Notes under the pieces: model-generated
Database searches by the model: none
What the model was told of the DNA's origin: nothing
Seen by the model: only the letters and a program-made list of their open reading frames with translations
Shown: in pieces, positions 30,300 through 40,096 of the stretch
How the letters are laid out: each line of letters opens with the position of its first letter
How positions within the stretch are numbered: position 1 is the first letter of the stretch
Translations under genes and position numbers: made by a program
Assembly: GCA_963834875.1 (NCBI GenBank)
Contig: CAWIDG010000024.1
Coordinates: forward strand, 248,001-312,000
Source: DATAGF01 sp963834875
GTDB taxonomy: Bacteria; Actinomycetota; Thermoleophilia; Miltoncostaeales; Miltoncostaeaceae
DNA length: 64,000 bases
Reading direction: 5' to 3'

Positions 30300-31242
30300 C
30301 GGTCACGCCCTCGCCCGGGACGACGCGCCCCACCACCCGCGCGCCGTCGATCGCGCGAGCCGCGGCGTCGCCGTCGCCCACCACCGCGCACATCCCGAGC
30401 CCCATGTTGAAGGTGCGCCAGGCCTCATCCTCGTCCACCCGTCCCGTGGCGAGGATCGCCGCGATCGCGGGGCCGAGCTCCCACGAGCCGGCGTCGAGCC
30501 GCGCGCCCAGGCCCTCGGGCAGGGCCCGGGGCAGGTTCTCGGGCAGGCCGCCGCCGGTGACGTGCGCGGCGGCGCGCAGGTCCGCCGCGCCGGCGACCGC
30601 CTGGAGGTCCCGGACGTAGAGGCGCGTCGGCGCGAGCAGCAGGTCGGGGTCGGGCTCGAGCGCTCCGGCCTCGACGAGCGCCCGCACCAGGGAGTAGCCG
30701 TTGGCGTGCAGGCCCGACGACGGGAGCCCCACGATCGCGTCGCCGTCGCGCACCCGGTGCGGCCCGAGCATCTCGGATCGCTCCACGACCCCGGCGGCGA
30801 ACCCCGCCAGGTCGAAGTGACCGGGCGCGTAGAGCCCCGGCATCTCGGCCGTCTCGCCCCCCGCCAGCCGGCATCCGACGGCCTCGCACGCCGCGGCGAT
30901 CGAGGCCACGAGCCGCCCGGCCTCGTCCGGGTCGAGCCGCCCCACCGCGAGGTAGTCGAGGAAGACCAGCGGCCGGGCGCCGGTGCAGGCGAGGTCGTTG
31001 ACGCACATCGCCACCAGGTCCTGCCCCAGCCCGTCCAGCCGGCCGAGCTCGCGCGCCAGCAGGAGCTTGGTGCCGACGCCGTCCGTGCAGGTGACGAGCA
31101 CCGGCTCGCGCATCCCCGCGGGCAGCGGGTGGGCGGCGGCGAAGCCCGTCTGTCCCGCCACGAGGCCCGCCAGCGCGTCGGTGTGGCGGCGCGCCGCCTC
31201 GAGGTTGACCCCGGCGTCGCGGTAGGAGAGCGGCTCGCCCAC
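30292..31242 (-). CDS. purM: Phosphoribosylformylglycinamidine cyclo-ligase (AIR synthetase)
   Basis: ATP-dependent ring closure of FGAM to AIR. The 316-residue sequence has YRDAGVNLEAARRHTDAL, the nucleotide-binding VTCTDGVGTKLLLA, CVNDLACTGARPLVFLDYLA, GGETAEMPGLYAPGHFDLAG, the GLPSSGLHANGYSLVR segment and the C-terminal HVTGGGLPENLPR. GTG at 31242 lies six bases after TAGGCT and starts the second half of the purine cluster (purM-N-H), which is separated from purF by a gene on the opposite strand. Confidence 0.97.
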   Translation of the reverse strand: MGEPLSYRDAGVNLEAARRHTDALAGLVAGQTGFAAAHPLPAGMREPVLVTCTDGVGTKLLLARELGRLDGLGQDLVAMCVNDLACTGARPLVFLDYLAVGRLDPDEAGRLVASIAAACEAVGCRLAGGETAEMPGLYAPGHFDLAGFAAGVVERSEMLGPHRVRDGDAIVGLPSSGLHANGYSLVRALVEAGALEPDPDLLLAPTRLYVRDLQAVAGAADLRAAAHVTGGGLPENLPRALPEGLGARLDAGSWELGPAIAAILATGRVDEDEAWRTFNMGLGMCAVVGDGDAAARAIDGARVVGRVVPGEGVTVA

Positions 31243-31248
31243 GTCGGC

Positions 31249-31254
31249 AGCCTA
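31249..31254 (-). promoter_or_regulatory. Probable -10 box (TAGGCT) for purMNH
   Basis: TAGGCT on the minus strand, six bases before the purM GTG, identical to the box before metH. It would give purM-N-H its own leaderless promoter, needed because the VOC gene interrupts the operon. Confidence 0.45.
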
Positions 31255-31319
31255 GACCGTCACCGGGAAGGCCGAGCCGATGCGATGATTCCACGGGGCC
31301 GAGGCCGTGGGAGGTCGCC

Positions 31320-31745
31320 GTGACGGTCGAACGGGTGGTGCCGATCCTCAACGTGACGGACGTGGAGCAGAGCTTCGCGTGGTTCGCCACGCTCGGCTGG
31401 TCGAGGGAGTTCGAGTGGGACGCGGACGACCCCGCCGCCGGGCCCGACTTCGGCGGGGTGGGCTGCGACGGGCACGAGATCTTCCTGTGCCGCGACGGTC
31501 AGGGCGGCCGCGGGCGCGGAGCGAGCCTCGACACCGGTCCGGGAGCAGATCAGCGAACCGGCACGGGCGCCTGGATGTCGATCTGGGTCGATGACGTCGA
31601 CCGGGTTCACCGGCGATGCCTCGCCGAGGGGCTCGAGGTCACGCATCCGCCCACCGATGAGGTCTGGGGGATCCGTGAGATGCACGTCCGTCACCCGGAC
31701 GGGCACGTCCTCCGCATCAGCCGCGCGCTCGGCGGCTCCCCCTAG
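31320..31745 (+). CDS. VOC-family (glyoxalase/bleomycin-resistance fold) protein
   Basis: A 141-residue single VOC protein: RVVPILNVTDVEQSFAWFATLGW for the first beta-alpha unit, GHEIFLCRDGQGG, then WMSIWVDDVDRVHRRCLAEGL and MHVRHPDGHVLRISR for the second, giving His/Glu-type metal-ligand positions. GTG at 31320 follows GGGAGG. It lies on the plus strand between purM and purF, head to head with purM, and its stop overlaps the purF stop. Function could be metal-dependent detoxification or antibiotic sequestration; nothing specific can be inferred. Confidence 0.85.
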   Translation: MTVERVVPILNVTDVEQSFAWFATLGWSREFEWDADDPAAGPDFGGVGCDGHEIFLCRDGQGGRGRGASLDTGPGADQRTGTGAWMSIWVDDVDRVHRRCLAEGLEVTHPPTDEVWGIREMHVRHPDGHVLRISRALGGSP

Positions 31746-33171
31746 ACCCCGGCGGGCTCGCGCGCGCCCGGCTCGAACCGCAGCTTCAGGGACGAGTCGG
31801 GGACGGGGATCGGGTAGTCGCCGGTGAAGCAGGCGCGGCAGTAGCCCTCGGCGGGGCGCCCGAGCGCGCGCTGCAGGCCGGCGAGGCTGAGGTAGGCGAG
31901 CGAGGCCGAGCCGGTGAGCGCGGCGATCTCCTCGACCGTGCGGCCGGCCGCCACCAGCTCGGCGCGGTCGGCCATGTCGATGCCGTAGTAGCAGGGCCAC
32001 AGGATCGGCGGGCTCGAGATGCGCATGTGCACCTCGGCGGCCCCGGCCTCGAGCAGCATCGCCACGATCTGGCGGGTGGTGTTGCCGCGCACGATCGAGT
32101 CGTTGACCACCACCAGCCGCCGACCGCCGATCACGGCCGGGAGCGGGTTGAACTTCAGCCGGATGCCCTGCTGGCGCATGGCCTGCTCGGGCTGGATGAA
32201 GCTGCGCCCGACGTAGCGGTTCCGCACCACGGCCTCGGCGTAGGGGATGCCCGACTCGCCGGCGTAGCCGATCGCCGCGGGCGTGCCGCTGTCGGGCAGG
32301 CCGACCACCAGGTCGGCGTCGGCGGGGCTCTCGCGCGCCAGCTCGGCGCCCATCGCCCGGCGCGCCTCCCACACCGTCTCGCCGTCCATCTGGCTGTCCG
32401 GGCGGGAGAAGTAGATGTGCTCGAAGACGCACAGCTTGCCGTCCCCCTGCGAGGGGATCGCCTGGCGGCTCTCCACCCGCTCGGCCGACAGCCGCACGGC
32501 CTCGCCGGGCCGGACGTCGCGCTCGAACGTGGCCCCGATCTGGTCGAGGGCGCAGGTCTCGGACGCGACGCACCAGCCGTCGTCGTCCAGGCGCCCGATC
32601 ACGAGCGGGCGCACGCCGTAGGGGTCGCGGAAGGCCACCAGCTCGCGGCCGGTCATCGCGACGACCGAGTAGGCGCCCACCAGGCGCGGCATCACCGAGC
32701 AGACGGCCGCCAGCAGGCTGCCCGACTCCGAGGCCAGCAGCGCCGCGATGATCTCGGAGTCGGTGCTCGCGCGCAGGTCCACCCCCGCGAGCTCCATCTC
32801 CTCCCGCAGCGCGCCGGTGTTGGTGAGGTTGCCGTTGTGGCCGAGCGCGACCAGCCCGCCGTTGCGCGTGTGCGTGACCGGCTGGGCGTTGTCCCACTTG
32901 TTGGAGCCGGTGGTCGAGTAGCGCACGTGGCCGATCGCCGCGCCGCCCGTCAGGCTCCGCAGGGAGGGCTCGTCGAAGACGCCGCTCACCAGGCCCAGGT
33001 CGCGCTGCACCATGACCTGGCCCTCGTCGCTGACGGCGATCCCGGCGCTCTCCTGGCCCCGGTGCTGCAGCGCGTGGAGGGCGTAGAAGGCCAGCCGCGA
33101 GACGTCCCGGCCCGGCGCCACGACGGCGAAGACGCCGCACTCCTCCTTGGGGCGGTCGGTCTGCGGGTCCG
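31742..33171 (-). CDS. purF: Amidophosphoribosyltransferase
   Basis: First committed step of purine synthesis, PRPP plus glutamine to phosphoribosylamine. The N-terminal glutamine amidotransferase has its nucleophile at the cysteine of KEECGVFAV (Cys codon 33137-33139, preceded by a short propeptide), and HALQHRGQESAGI, VRYSTTGSNKWDNAQP and HNGNLTN. The PRPP site is LVVVNDSIVRGNTTRQIV. No ATG, GTG or TTG is in frame between the end of purL and the conserved start; the frame runs straight on from purL-overlapping sequence, so a base is probably missing in the GGGG near 33171 and the start is unresolved. The end CRACFTGDYPIPVPDS is intact. Confidence 0.93.
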
Positions 33172-35344
33172 CCCCAGCGCCTCCGGGAGGCCCCGCTCGT
33201 GGGCGTCGCGGGCCTCGGCGACCGACAGGCGCGCCTCGCGGCCGCCCACCCGGGCCGCGACGGCCTCGCCGCCGACGGCGCCGATCGTCTCGAGCCGCAC
33301 CGCCCGGTCGCCCGCCAGGGCCCGGAGGCGCTCCTCGTGCTCGGGGAGGACCGTCAGGAGGACCCGCCCGCCGCCCTCGCCGAACAGGACCTCGTCGTCG
33401 CGCCGCCCGGCCGCGACCGCCACCTCCGCGCCCAGCCCGCCGGCGACCGCCGACTCGGCGAGCGCGACGGCGAGCCCGCCGCCGGACACGTCGTGCGCGC
33501 TGCGCAGGATCCCCTCCTCGGCCGCGGCCAGCACCAATTCGATCGTCGCCACCTCGCGCTCCGACGTCCACCTCGGGCGGCCGCCCGCGCGCTCCGCCGG
33601 CGTACTCGCTCGCGTCCAGGACCCCGCCCTCGCCGGCCAGCACCACCAGGTCGCCGGCGGCGACGAATCCGTGCCCCACGCTGGTCTCAGCCCGCTCGAG
33701 CAGGCCCATCATGCCCACCACCGGGGTCGGGTAGATCGCGCGGCTCGCGCTCTCATTGTAGAGGGACACGTTGCCGGAGACGACGGGGACCGACAGCGCC
33801 GCCAGGGCCTCGCTCATCCCCGCGATCGTCTCGGCCAGCCGCCACCCGGTCGAGCCCTTCTCCGGGTTCGCGAAGTTGAGGCAGTCGGTGGCGGCGATCG
33901 GGCGCGCGCCCGTGCAGGCGAGGTTGCGCGCCGCCTCCAGCACCGACGCCCGGCCGCCGCCGCGCGGGTCGAGCTCGCAGTGCCGCTCGGCGCTATCGAC
34001 GCAGAGGGCGATCGCGCGGTCCGAGCCCGGGAGGCGCACCACGGCCGCGTCGCCGCCGGGGCGGCGGATCGTGTTGGCCCCGACCAGGTGGTCGTAGCGC
34101 TCGTAGACCCAGCGCTTCGAGGCCAGGTTGGGCCGCGCCAGCAGCTCGCGCCAGGCCGCGGAGAGGTCCGCCGGCTCGGGGAGCGCCGCGAGGTCGAGCG
34201 GCTCCGGCGCCGGGGCGGGCGTGCGGGGCACGTCGTAGACCGGCGCCTCGTCGGCCAGCAGCCGCGCCGGCAGGTCGGCGACGGCCTCGCCCCCGGCGCG
34301 GGCGACCAGGTTCTCGTCCTGCGTCACCACGCCGATCCGGGTCGCATCGAGGTCCCAGCGGCGGCAGGTCGCCACGACCTCGTCCAGGCGCGCCGGCTCC
34401 ACCACGGCGAGCATCCGCTCCTGGCTCTCGGACACCAGGATCTCCGCCGGCGCGAGCGACTCGCGCAGCGGCACCAGGTCGAGGTCGATGTCGAGCCCCA
34501 CCCGGCCCTTGGCCGCCATCTCGCTGGCCGCGCTCGTGAGCCCGGCCGCCCCGAGGTCCTGCAGCGCCACCAGGGCGCCTCGCTCGGCGAGGTCGAGGCA
34601 GCAGTCCATCAGCTTGCGCTCCGTGAACGGGTCGCTCACCTGCACGGACGGTCGCTTGTCCTCGTCCTCGTCCAGCTCGGCCGACGCCAGCACGCTCGCG
34701 CCGCCGATGCCGTCGCGGCCGGTGCGGTTGCCGATCAGCACCAGCGCGTTGCCCGGGCCCGACGCGGCCGAGCGCAGCATCGCCCCGGGCGCCACCACGC
34801 CGACGCACATCGCGTTCACCAGGCACGAGTCCTCGTAGCGGTCGTCGAAGGCGACCTCGCCGCCCACCGTCGGCACCCCGATGCAGTTGCCGTAGTGGCC
34901 GATCCCGGCGACCGAGCGCGTGAAGAGGTGGCGGCTGCGCGGGCTCGACAGCTCGCCGAAGCGCAGCGAGTCGAGCAGCGCGATCGGGCGCGCCCCCATG
35001 GCGAGGATGTCGCGGACGATGCCGCCCACGCCCGTGGCCGCGCCCTCGAAGGGCTCGACCGCCGAGGGGTGGTTGTGGCTCTCGATCTTCAGCGCGACCG
35101 CGATGCCGTCGCCGGCGTCGACCACGCCCGCGTTCTCGCCCGGGCCCTGCAGCACGCGCGGCCCGGCGGTGGGGAAGCCGCTCAGCAGCCGCTTGCTGTG
35201 CTTGTACGAGCAGTGCTCGCTCCACATCAGGCTGAACATCACGAGCTCGGGGTCGGTCGGCTCGCGGCCCAGCAGCTCCGGGATCCGCGCGGCCTCGTCG
35301 TCGGTGAGGCCGAGCCGGCGGTGGCGGGGGAGGGCGGTGGTCAT
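33172..35344 (-). CDS. purL: FGAM synthase large subunit (small-type PurL), one frameshift
   Basis: ATP-dependent amidation of FGAR using ammonia from PurQ, in a complex with PurS. About 724 residues after repair, the short type that needs PurS and PurQ. Motifs: FSLMWSEHCSYKHSK, IESHNHPSAVEPFEGAATG, GNCIGVPTVGGEV, DLGAAGLTSAASEMA and SAHDVSGGGLAVALAES. The frame breaks near 33569, where removing one G joins PPEVDV to EREVATIELVLAAAEEG. The product ends near AHERGLPEALG; the stop codon itself is not visible because the junction with purF appears to carry another indel. ATG at 35344. Confidence 0.95.
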
Positions 35345-35347
35345 CGC

Positions 35348-35989
35348 TCAGGCGGCCTCCGCGACGGCCTTCAGGACCAGGCCGCCGTCCGTCGATCCGA
35401 GCAGCGGGTCGCAGGCCTCCTCGGGGTGGGGCATGAGGCCCATCACGTTGCCGGCGCGGCTCGCGATGCCCGCGACGCGGTCGGTCGACCCGAGCGGGTT
35501 GTCGGGCCCGTAGCGCAGCACCACCCGGGCCTGCGAGGGGTCCCCGTACCAGGCGCCCTCGTTGTTCTTGATCGGGATGGACAGGCGCTCCCCGGCCGGC
35601 AGGCCGCCGGTCCAGGGCGTGTCGGGGTCGGCGACCTCGAGGTCCATCTGGCGGCAGACGAACGACAGGGTCGCGTTGCGGCGCAGCGCGCCCGGCAGGA
35701 GCCCCGCCTCGCAGAGCACCTGGAACCCGTTGCAGATGCCGATCACGCGCCCACCGGCCTCGGCGTGGCGCCGGACGGCGCCCATGATCGGCGCGCGGCT
35801 CGCGATGGCGCCGCAGCGCAGGTGGTCGCCGTAGGAGAAGCCGCCCGGCAGCAGCACGGCCCGCGTCCCGGGGGGCAGGTCGGGGTCGGCGTGCCAGGCG
35901 AGCTCGGCCCGCCCGCCCAGGCGCTCGACCGCGCGGCGGGCGCTGTCGTGGTCGAGCGAGCCCGGGAAGCGGACGATCGCGACGCTCAT
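35348..35989 (-). CDS. purQ: FGAM synthase glutaminase subunit
   Basis: A 213-residue class I glutamine amidotransferase that delivers ammonia to PurL. SVAIVRFPGSLDHDSARRAVE begins the protein; LLPGGFSYGDHLRCGAIA and the catalytic cysteine in VIGICNGFQVL follow, with His and Glu in LMPHPEEACDP. The ATG at 35989 overlaps the purS stop (ATGA) and purL begins three bases after its stop, in the usual purS-purQ-purL order. Confidence 0.97.
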   Translation of the reverse strand: MSVAIVRFPGSLDHDSARRAVERLGGRAELAWHADPDLPPGTRAVLLPGGFSYGDHLRCGAIASRAPIMGAVRRHAEAGGRVIGICNGFQVLCEAGLLPGALRRNATLSFVCRQMDLEVADPDTPWTGGLPAGERLSIPIKNNEGAWYGDPSQARVVLRYGPDNPLGSTDRVAGIASRAGNVMGLMPHPEEACDPLLGSTDGGLVLKAVAEAA

Positions 35990-36228
35990 GGTCCGCCGGC
36001 CCCGTCGACGCGGTAGTCCTCGATCAGCGCGTTCGCCAGGAGCTGCTCGCACATCGCCCGCGCCTGTCCCTCGGGGTCGTCGCCGTCGATCTCCAGCTCG
36101 ATCCGCTTGCCGATGCGCACGTCCGACACGCCGGCGAACCCGAGCTGCTCCAGCGCCCCGCGCACGGCCTGGCCCTGGGGGTCGAGGACCCCCTGCTTGG
36201 GCATCACGGTCACCACGATCTGGGTCAT
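35986..36228 (-). CDS. purS: FGAM synthase subunit PurS
   Basis: An 80-residue protein that bridges PurL and PurQ and helps channel ammonia. The sequence QIVVTVMPKQGVLDPQGQAV, then GVSDVRIGKRIELEIDGDD and MCEQLLANALIEDYRVD, matches PurS. ATG at 36228 overlaps the purC stop and the end overlaps purQ by four bases. Confidence 0.96.
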   Translation of the reverse strand: MTQIVVTVMPKQGVLDPQGQAVRGALEQLGFAGVSDVRIGKRIELEIDGDDPEGQARAMCEQLLANALIEDYRVDGAGGP

Positions 36229-37061
36229 CCGCCGATCACCTCCGCGATGCGGTCGTGGGCCTCGACGTAGCGCGCCCGCGTCCCCTCCACGACCTCGGCC
36301 GGCAGCTCCGGCGGCGGCGACGCGTGGTCCCAGCCGATCGCGTCGAGCCAGTCGCGCAGGTACTGCTTGTCGAACGAGGGCGGGCTCTGGCCCGGGCGCC
36401 AGCGGTCGGCGGGCCACAGGCGCGAGGAGTCCGGCGTGACCGCCTCGTCGCCCAGCACGAGGGTACCGCCGGCGTCCAGGCCCAGCTCGAACTTGGTGTC
36501 GGCGAGGATCAGGCCGGCGCGCGCGCAGTCCGCGGCGGCGCGCGAGTAGAGGTCGAGCGTGAGGCGCTCCAGCCGCGCGAGCGTCTCCGCGCCCACGACC
36601 TCGGCCGCCTGCTCTCGGGTGATGTTCTCGTCGTGGCCCTCGGACGCCTTGGTGGCGGGGGTGAAGATCGGCTCGGGCAGCCGGTCGGCCTCGCGCAGCC
36701 CCTCGGGGAGGCGGTGGCCGCAGACCTCGCCGGTGCGGACGTAGTCGCGCCACCCCGAGCCGGCGAGGTACCCGCGGGCCACGCACTCCACCGGCAGCAT
36801 CCGCAGGCGGCGCACGAGCATCCCCCGCTCGCCGAGCCGCTCGATCAGGTGGTTGGGGACGATGTCCGCCGTCCGCCGGAACCAGAGCGCCGAGAGCGCC
36901 GTGAGGATCGCGCCCTTGCCCGGGATGGGCGTCGGCATGATCCAGTCGTAGGCCGAGATCCGGTCGCTGGCGACGATCAGCAGCCGGTCCTCGTCGACCT
37001 CCCGCACCTCGCGCACCTTGCCCTCGAAGAGCAGGGGGTAGCTGTCGGCCGCGGCGCTCAC
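36225..37061 (-). CDS. purC: SAICAR synthase
   Basis: Joins CAIR and aspartate using ATP. The 278-residue sequence has LLFEGKVREVREVDEDRLL, SDRISAYDWIMPTPIPGKG, the substrate motif PVECVARGYLAGSGW, and the DTKFELGLD and LWPADRWRPGQSPPSFDKQ segments. It is of the longer SAICAR synthase type also found in fungi and many actinobacteria. GTG at 37061 overlaps purB (GTGA) and its stop overlaps purS. Confidence 0.97.
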   Translation of the reverse strand: MSAAADSYPLLFEGKVREVREVDEDRLLIVASDRISAYDWIMPTPIPGKGAILTALSALWFRRTADIVPNHLIERLGERGMLVRRLRMLPVECVARGYLAGSGWRDYVRTGEVCGHRLPEGLREADRLPEPIFTPATKASEGHDENITREQAAEVVGAETLARLERLTLDLYSRAAADCARAGLILADTKFELGLDAGGTLVLGDEAVTPDSSRLWPADRWRPGQSPPSFDKQYLRDWLDAIGWDHASPPPELPAEVVEGTRARYVEAHDRIAEVIGG

Positions 37062-38353
37062 AGGGCGGCCACCCGCTCCATCAGCAGGGGCACGTGCCGG
37101 GTGTACCACTCCGGGTCGAGCAGCGCCCGCAGCTCCTCCGGGCCGATGGCGGCCGCGACCTCGGGGTCGGCGGCGAGGAGGTCGCCGAGCGGGCGGGCCT
37201 CCTCCCAGGCGCGCATGGCGTTGCGCTGCACCAGGGCATAGGCGTCCTCGCGCGGCAGGCCGCGCTCCACGAGCCCGAGCAGCACCCGCTGCGAGTAGAC
37301 GAGCCCGTGCGAGGAGTCGAGGACCTCCCGCATCCGGTCGGGGCGCACGACCAGCCCGTCGAGCAGCGAGCGGGACCGCGCCAGCATGTAGTCGAGCGCG
37401 AGGAACGCGTCGGGGAGGACCACGCGCTCGACCGAGGAGTGGGAGATGTCGCGCTCGTGCCAGAGGGCCACGTCCTCGAGCGCCGCCACCGCGTGACCGC
37501 GGATCACCCGGGCCAGCCCGGAGATGCGCTCGGCCGTGATCGGGTTGCGCTTGTGCGGCATCGCCGAGCTGCCCTTCTGCCCGGCGGCGAAGGCCTCCTC
37601 GGCCTCGCGCACCTCGGTGCGCTGCAGGTGGCGCAGCTCCGTGGCGAGGCGGTCGAGCGAGCTCGCCGCCACGGCCATCGCCGCCACGAGCTGGGCGTGG
37701 CGATCGCGCGCCACCACCTGGGTCGCCACCGGCTCGCCGCCGATGCCGAGCTCGCGGAGCACCTCGGCCTCGAGGTCCGGGTCGAGCATCGCGTAGGTGC
37801 CGACGGCGCCCGAGAGCTTGCCCACCGCCGCGCCCCGGATCGCCTCGGCGAGCCGCTCCTCGTTGCGGCGGCTCTCCATCGCGTGGCCGGCCAGCTTGAG
37901 CCCGAAGGTGGTCGGCTCGGCGTGCACGCCGTGGGTCCGGCCGGCGCAGAGGGTGCCGGCGTGGCGCAGGGCGAGCCCGCGCAGCGCCGCCGTGAGCGCC
38001 CCCTGCTCGGCGAGCAGCAGGTCGCCCGCGCGCCGGATCGCCAGCGCCAGCCCGGTGTCGAGCACGTCCGAGGAGGTCAGGCCGTAGTGGATCCAGCGCG
38101 AGGCGGGGCCGACGCGCTCGGCCACGTCGGTGAGGAAGGCGACGACGTCGTGGCCGGTGGTCTTCTCGAGCTCCTCCGTGCGCTCGACGGTGAACCCCGC
38201 GCGCCCCTCGATGTCGGCGAGGTCCTCGGGCGGGATGACCCCGCGCGCCGCCCACGCCCGGCAGACCGCCAGCTCCACCTCGAGCCAGCGGGCGAGCTTG
38301 GACTCCTCGGTCCAGATGGCGGCCATCGCCGGGCGGGTGTAGCGCGGGATCAT
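37058..38353 (-). CDS. purB: Adenylosuccinate lyase
   Basis: Releases fumarate from SAICAR and from adenylosuccinate. Of 431 residues, with IPRYTRPAMAAIWTEESK at the start, the substrate motif HYGLTSSDVLDTGLALAI, the catalytic-histidine region GRTHGVHAEPTTFGLK and the fumarase/aspartase signature GSSAMPHKRNP. ATG at 38353 overlaps the purD stop (ATGA). Feeds both IMP synthesis and, with PurA, AMP synthesis. Confidence 0.97.
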   Translation of the reverse strand: MIPRYTRPAMAAIWTEESKLARWLEVELAVCRAWAARGVIPPEDLADIEGRAGFTVERTEELEKTTGHDVVAFLTDVAERVGPASRWIHYGLTSSDVLDTGLALAIRRAGDLLLAEQGALTAALRGLALRHAGTLCAGRTHGVHAEPTTFGLKLAGHAMESRRNEERLAEAIRGAAVGKLSGAVGTYAMLDPDLEAEVLRELGIGGEPVATQVVARDRHAQLVAAMAVAASSLDRLATELRHLQRTEVREAEEAFAAGQKGSSAMPHKRNPITAERISGLARVIRGHAVAALEDVALWHERDISHSSVERVVLPDAFLALDYMLARSRSLLDGLVVRPDRMREVLDSSHGLVYSQRVLLGLVERGLPREDAYALVQRNAMRAWEEARPLGDLLAADPEVAAAIGPEELRALLDPEWYTRHVPLLMERVAAL

Positions 38354-39639
38354 CCCGCCCCCACCTGCGCCTCGAGGCCGGCGGCGATGTCGCGGCGCAT
38401 CTGGCGCCCCTCGAAGGTCACCCGCTCTGCCGCGGCGTAGGCGCGCTCCCGCGCCTCGGGCACGCCGCCGCCACGCGCGCTGACGGCGAGCACGCGCCCG
38501 CCCGCGGTCACGATCGTCCCGTCCGGGCCGGGGGCGGTGCCGGCGTGGTAGACGTCTGCGCCGAGGGCTGCGGCCTCCTCGAGGCCGGCGATGGGGTCGC
38601 CGCCGCGCGGGGTGCCCGGGTAGCCGGCCGCCGCCAGCACGACCGCGACCGCGGCCCCGTCGTTGACCCGCACCGGCCCCTCCTCCAGCCGGCCCTCCGC
38701 GGCCGCCGTGAGCACCTCCAGCGCATCGTCCTCCCAGCGCGGCAGCAGCGCCTGGGTCTCGGGGTCGCCGAAGCGGACGTTGAACTCCAGCACGCGCGGG
38801 CCGTCGGCGGTCATCATCAGCCCGGCGTAGAGGACGCCCGAGAAGGGCGCGCCGCGCCGCGCCATCTCGGCGACGACCGGGCGGTGGACGCGGTCGAGGA
38901 GCTCGTCGGCCAGGGCGTCGGGCACGTCGGGGACGGGCGAGACCGACCCCATGCCCCCGGTGTTCGGCCCGGTGTTGCCCTCGCCGATGGGCTTGTAGTC
39001 GCGCGCCGCGGGGAAGCGGGCGAGCGCCCTGCCGTCGGAGATCGCCAGCAGCGACACCTCGGGGCCGGTCATGCCCTCCTCGACGACGACGACGCGGCCC
39101 GCGTCGCCGAAGGCCCCCGCCACCAGGCAGGCCTCGAGCGCCTCGCGCGCCTCGGCCTCGGTCCCCGCGACCACCACGCCCTTCCCCGCCGCGAGGCCGT
39201 CCGCCTTCACCGCGACCGGCAGCCCGAGCTCGGCCACGGCGGCCATCCCGGCGTCGACGTCCGTCACGGTCACGGCGCGTGCGGTGGGGACGCCAGCCGC
39301 CGCCATCACGTCCTTCGCGAACGCCTTGCTGCCCTCGAGGCGGGCCGCCGCGGCCGACGGGCCGAAGGCGCGCAGCCCGGCCGCGCGCACCGCGTCGCAC
39401 ACGCCGGCGACGAGCGGCGCCTCCGGGCCGACCACCACCAGGTCGGCGCCGTAGCCGCCCGCGAGGGCCGCGATGCCGGCCACGTCGTCAACCCGCAGGG
39501 GGATCAGCTCGGCCTCGGCGGCGATGCCGGCGTTGCCCGGCGCGCAGAGGATCCGCGGTCGTTGCGGCGACCGGGCCAGGGCCCTCACGAGGGCGTGCTC
39601 GCGCCCTCCGCCTCCGACGACCAGCACCGTGCGGCTCAC
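38350..39639 (-). CDS. purD: Phosphoribosylamine-glycine ligase
   Basis: ATP-grasp ligase for the second purine step. The 429-residue sequence starts RTVLVVGGGGREHALV, with APGNAGIAAEAE, the ATP-grasp segment LPVAVKADGLAAGKGVVVA, the loop DYKPIGEGNTGPNTGGMGS and the metal site VLEFNVRFGDPETQALL. I chose the GTG at 39639, which places the conserved start at residue 3, over an upstream ATG that adds 65 low-complexity residues. It is the first gene of the purD-B-C-S-Q-L-F run and is divergent from a small membrane-protein gene. Confidence 0.97.
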   Translation of the reverse strand: MSRTVLVVGGGGREHALVRALARSPQRPRILCAPGNAGIAAEAELIPLRVDDVAGIAALAGGYGADLVVVGPEAPLVAGVCDAVRAAGLRAFGPSAAAARLEGSKAFAKDVMAAAGVPTARAVTVTDVDAGMAAVAELGLPVAVKADGLAAGKGVVVAGTEAEAREALEACLVAGAFGDAGRVVVVEEGMTGPEVSLLAISDGRALARFPAARDYKPIGEGNTGPNTGGMGSVSPVPDVPDALADELLDRVHRPVVAEMARRGAPFSGVLYAGLMMTADGPRVLEFNVRFGDPETQALLPRWEDDALEVLTAAAEGRLEEGPVRVNDGAAVAVVLAAAGYPGTPRGGDPIAGLEEAAALGADVYHAGTAPGPDGTIVTAGGRVLAVSARGGGVPEARERAYAAAERVTFEGRQMRRDIAAGLEAQVGAG

Positions 39640-39712
39640 CCCGGCACTCTCGCATACGCCGCGGTCGGCGAAGGGGTCGCCGCGGCGGGGGTCCACTACC
39701 ATTGCCAGGGCG

Positions 39713-40078
39713 ATGACCGACCGGCGACAGCCCCTCCCGCGCGCCGAGCGCGAGGCCCACCGCGCCCTCCTCCAGGAGGCGCTCGCGGAGCTGGCGGACT
39801 CCTCGGACCCGAACCGGTCGGCGGCCGACGTCATGCGCGCGCTCGACTCCTACATGGAGGCCAGCGGCGGCGGGACCGCGCTCTCGCCGCGCGAGTCCCC
39901 GGTGACCGACTACGCCCGGCGCGAGAAGACCGAGATCCGGTGGGCGATGTGGATCGTCCTCGGCGGGGCCGTGGTGGCGACGGCCGTCGTGGCGATCCTC
40001 CTGTCGGGCGGCTGGCCGGCCGGCCTGGCGATCGTCGCCATCTGGGTCATCGCCCTCTTCGCGCTCCTGTCAACCTGA
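39713..40078 (+). CDS. Small membrane protein (121 aa), function unknown
   Basis: A hydrophilic N-terminal half (ERE AHRALLQEALAELADSSD, then MRALDSYMEASGGG) followed by two membrane helices (IRWAMWIVLGGAVVATAVVA and LAIVAIWVIALFALLST). Not recognised. ATG at 39713 lies ten bases after TACCAT, a possible -10 box. It is divergent from purD, and the carbonic anhydrase gene begins at or just after its stop. Confidence 0.65.
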   Translation: MTDRRQPLPRAEREAHRALLQEALAELADSSDPNRSAADVMRALDSYMEASGGGTALSPRESPVTDYARREKTEIRWAMWIVLGGAVVATAVVAILLSGGWPAGLAIVAIWVIALFALLST

Positions 40079-40096
40079 GCAGCCGCGGGGGACAGC

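Noticed and set aside
32027..36016. A 1329-codon open frame on the plus strand across purF, purL and purQ
   Set aside because: Shadow of the purine genes; high-GC DNA lacks stop codons in several frames. No motif supports it.
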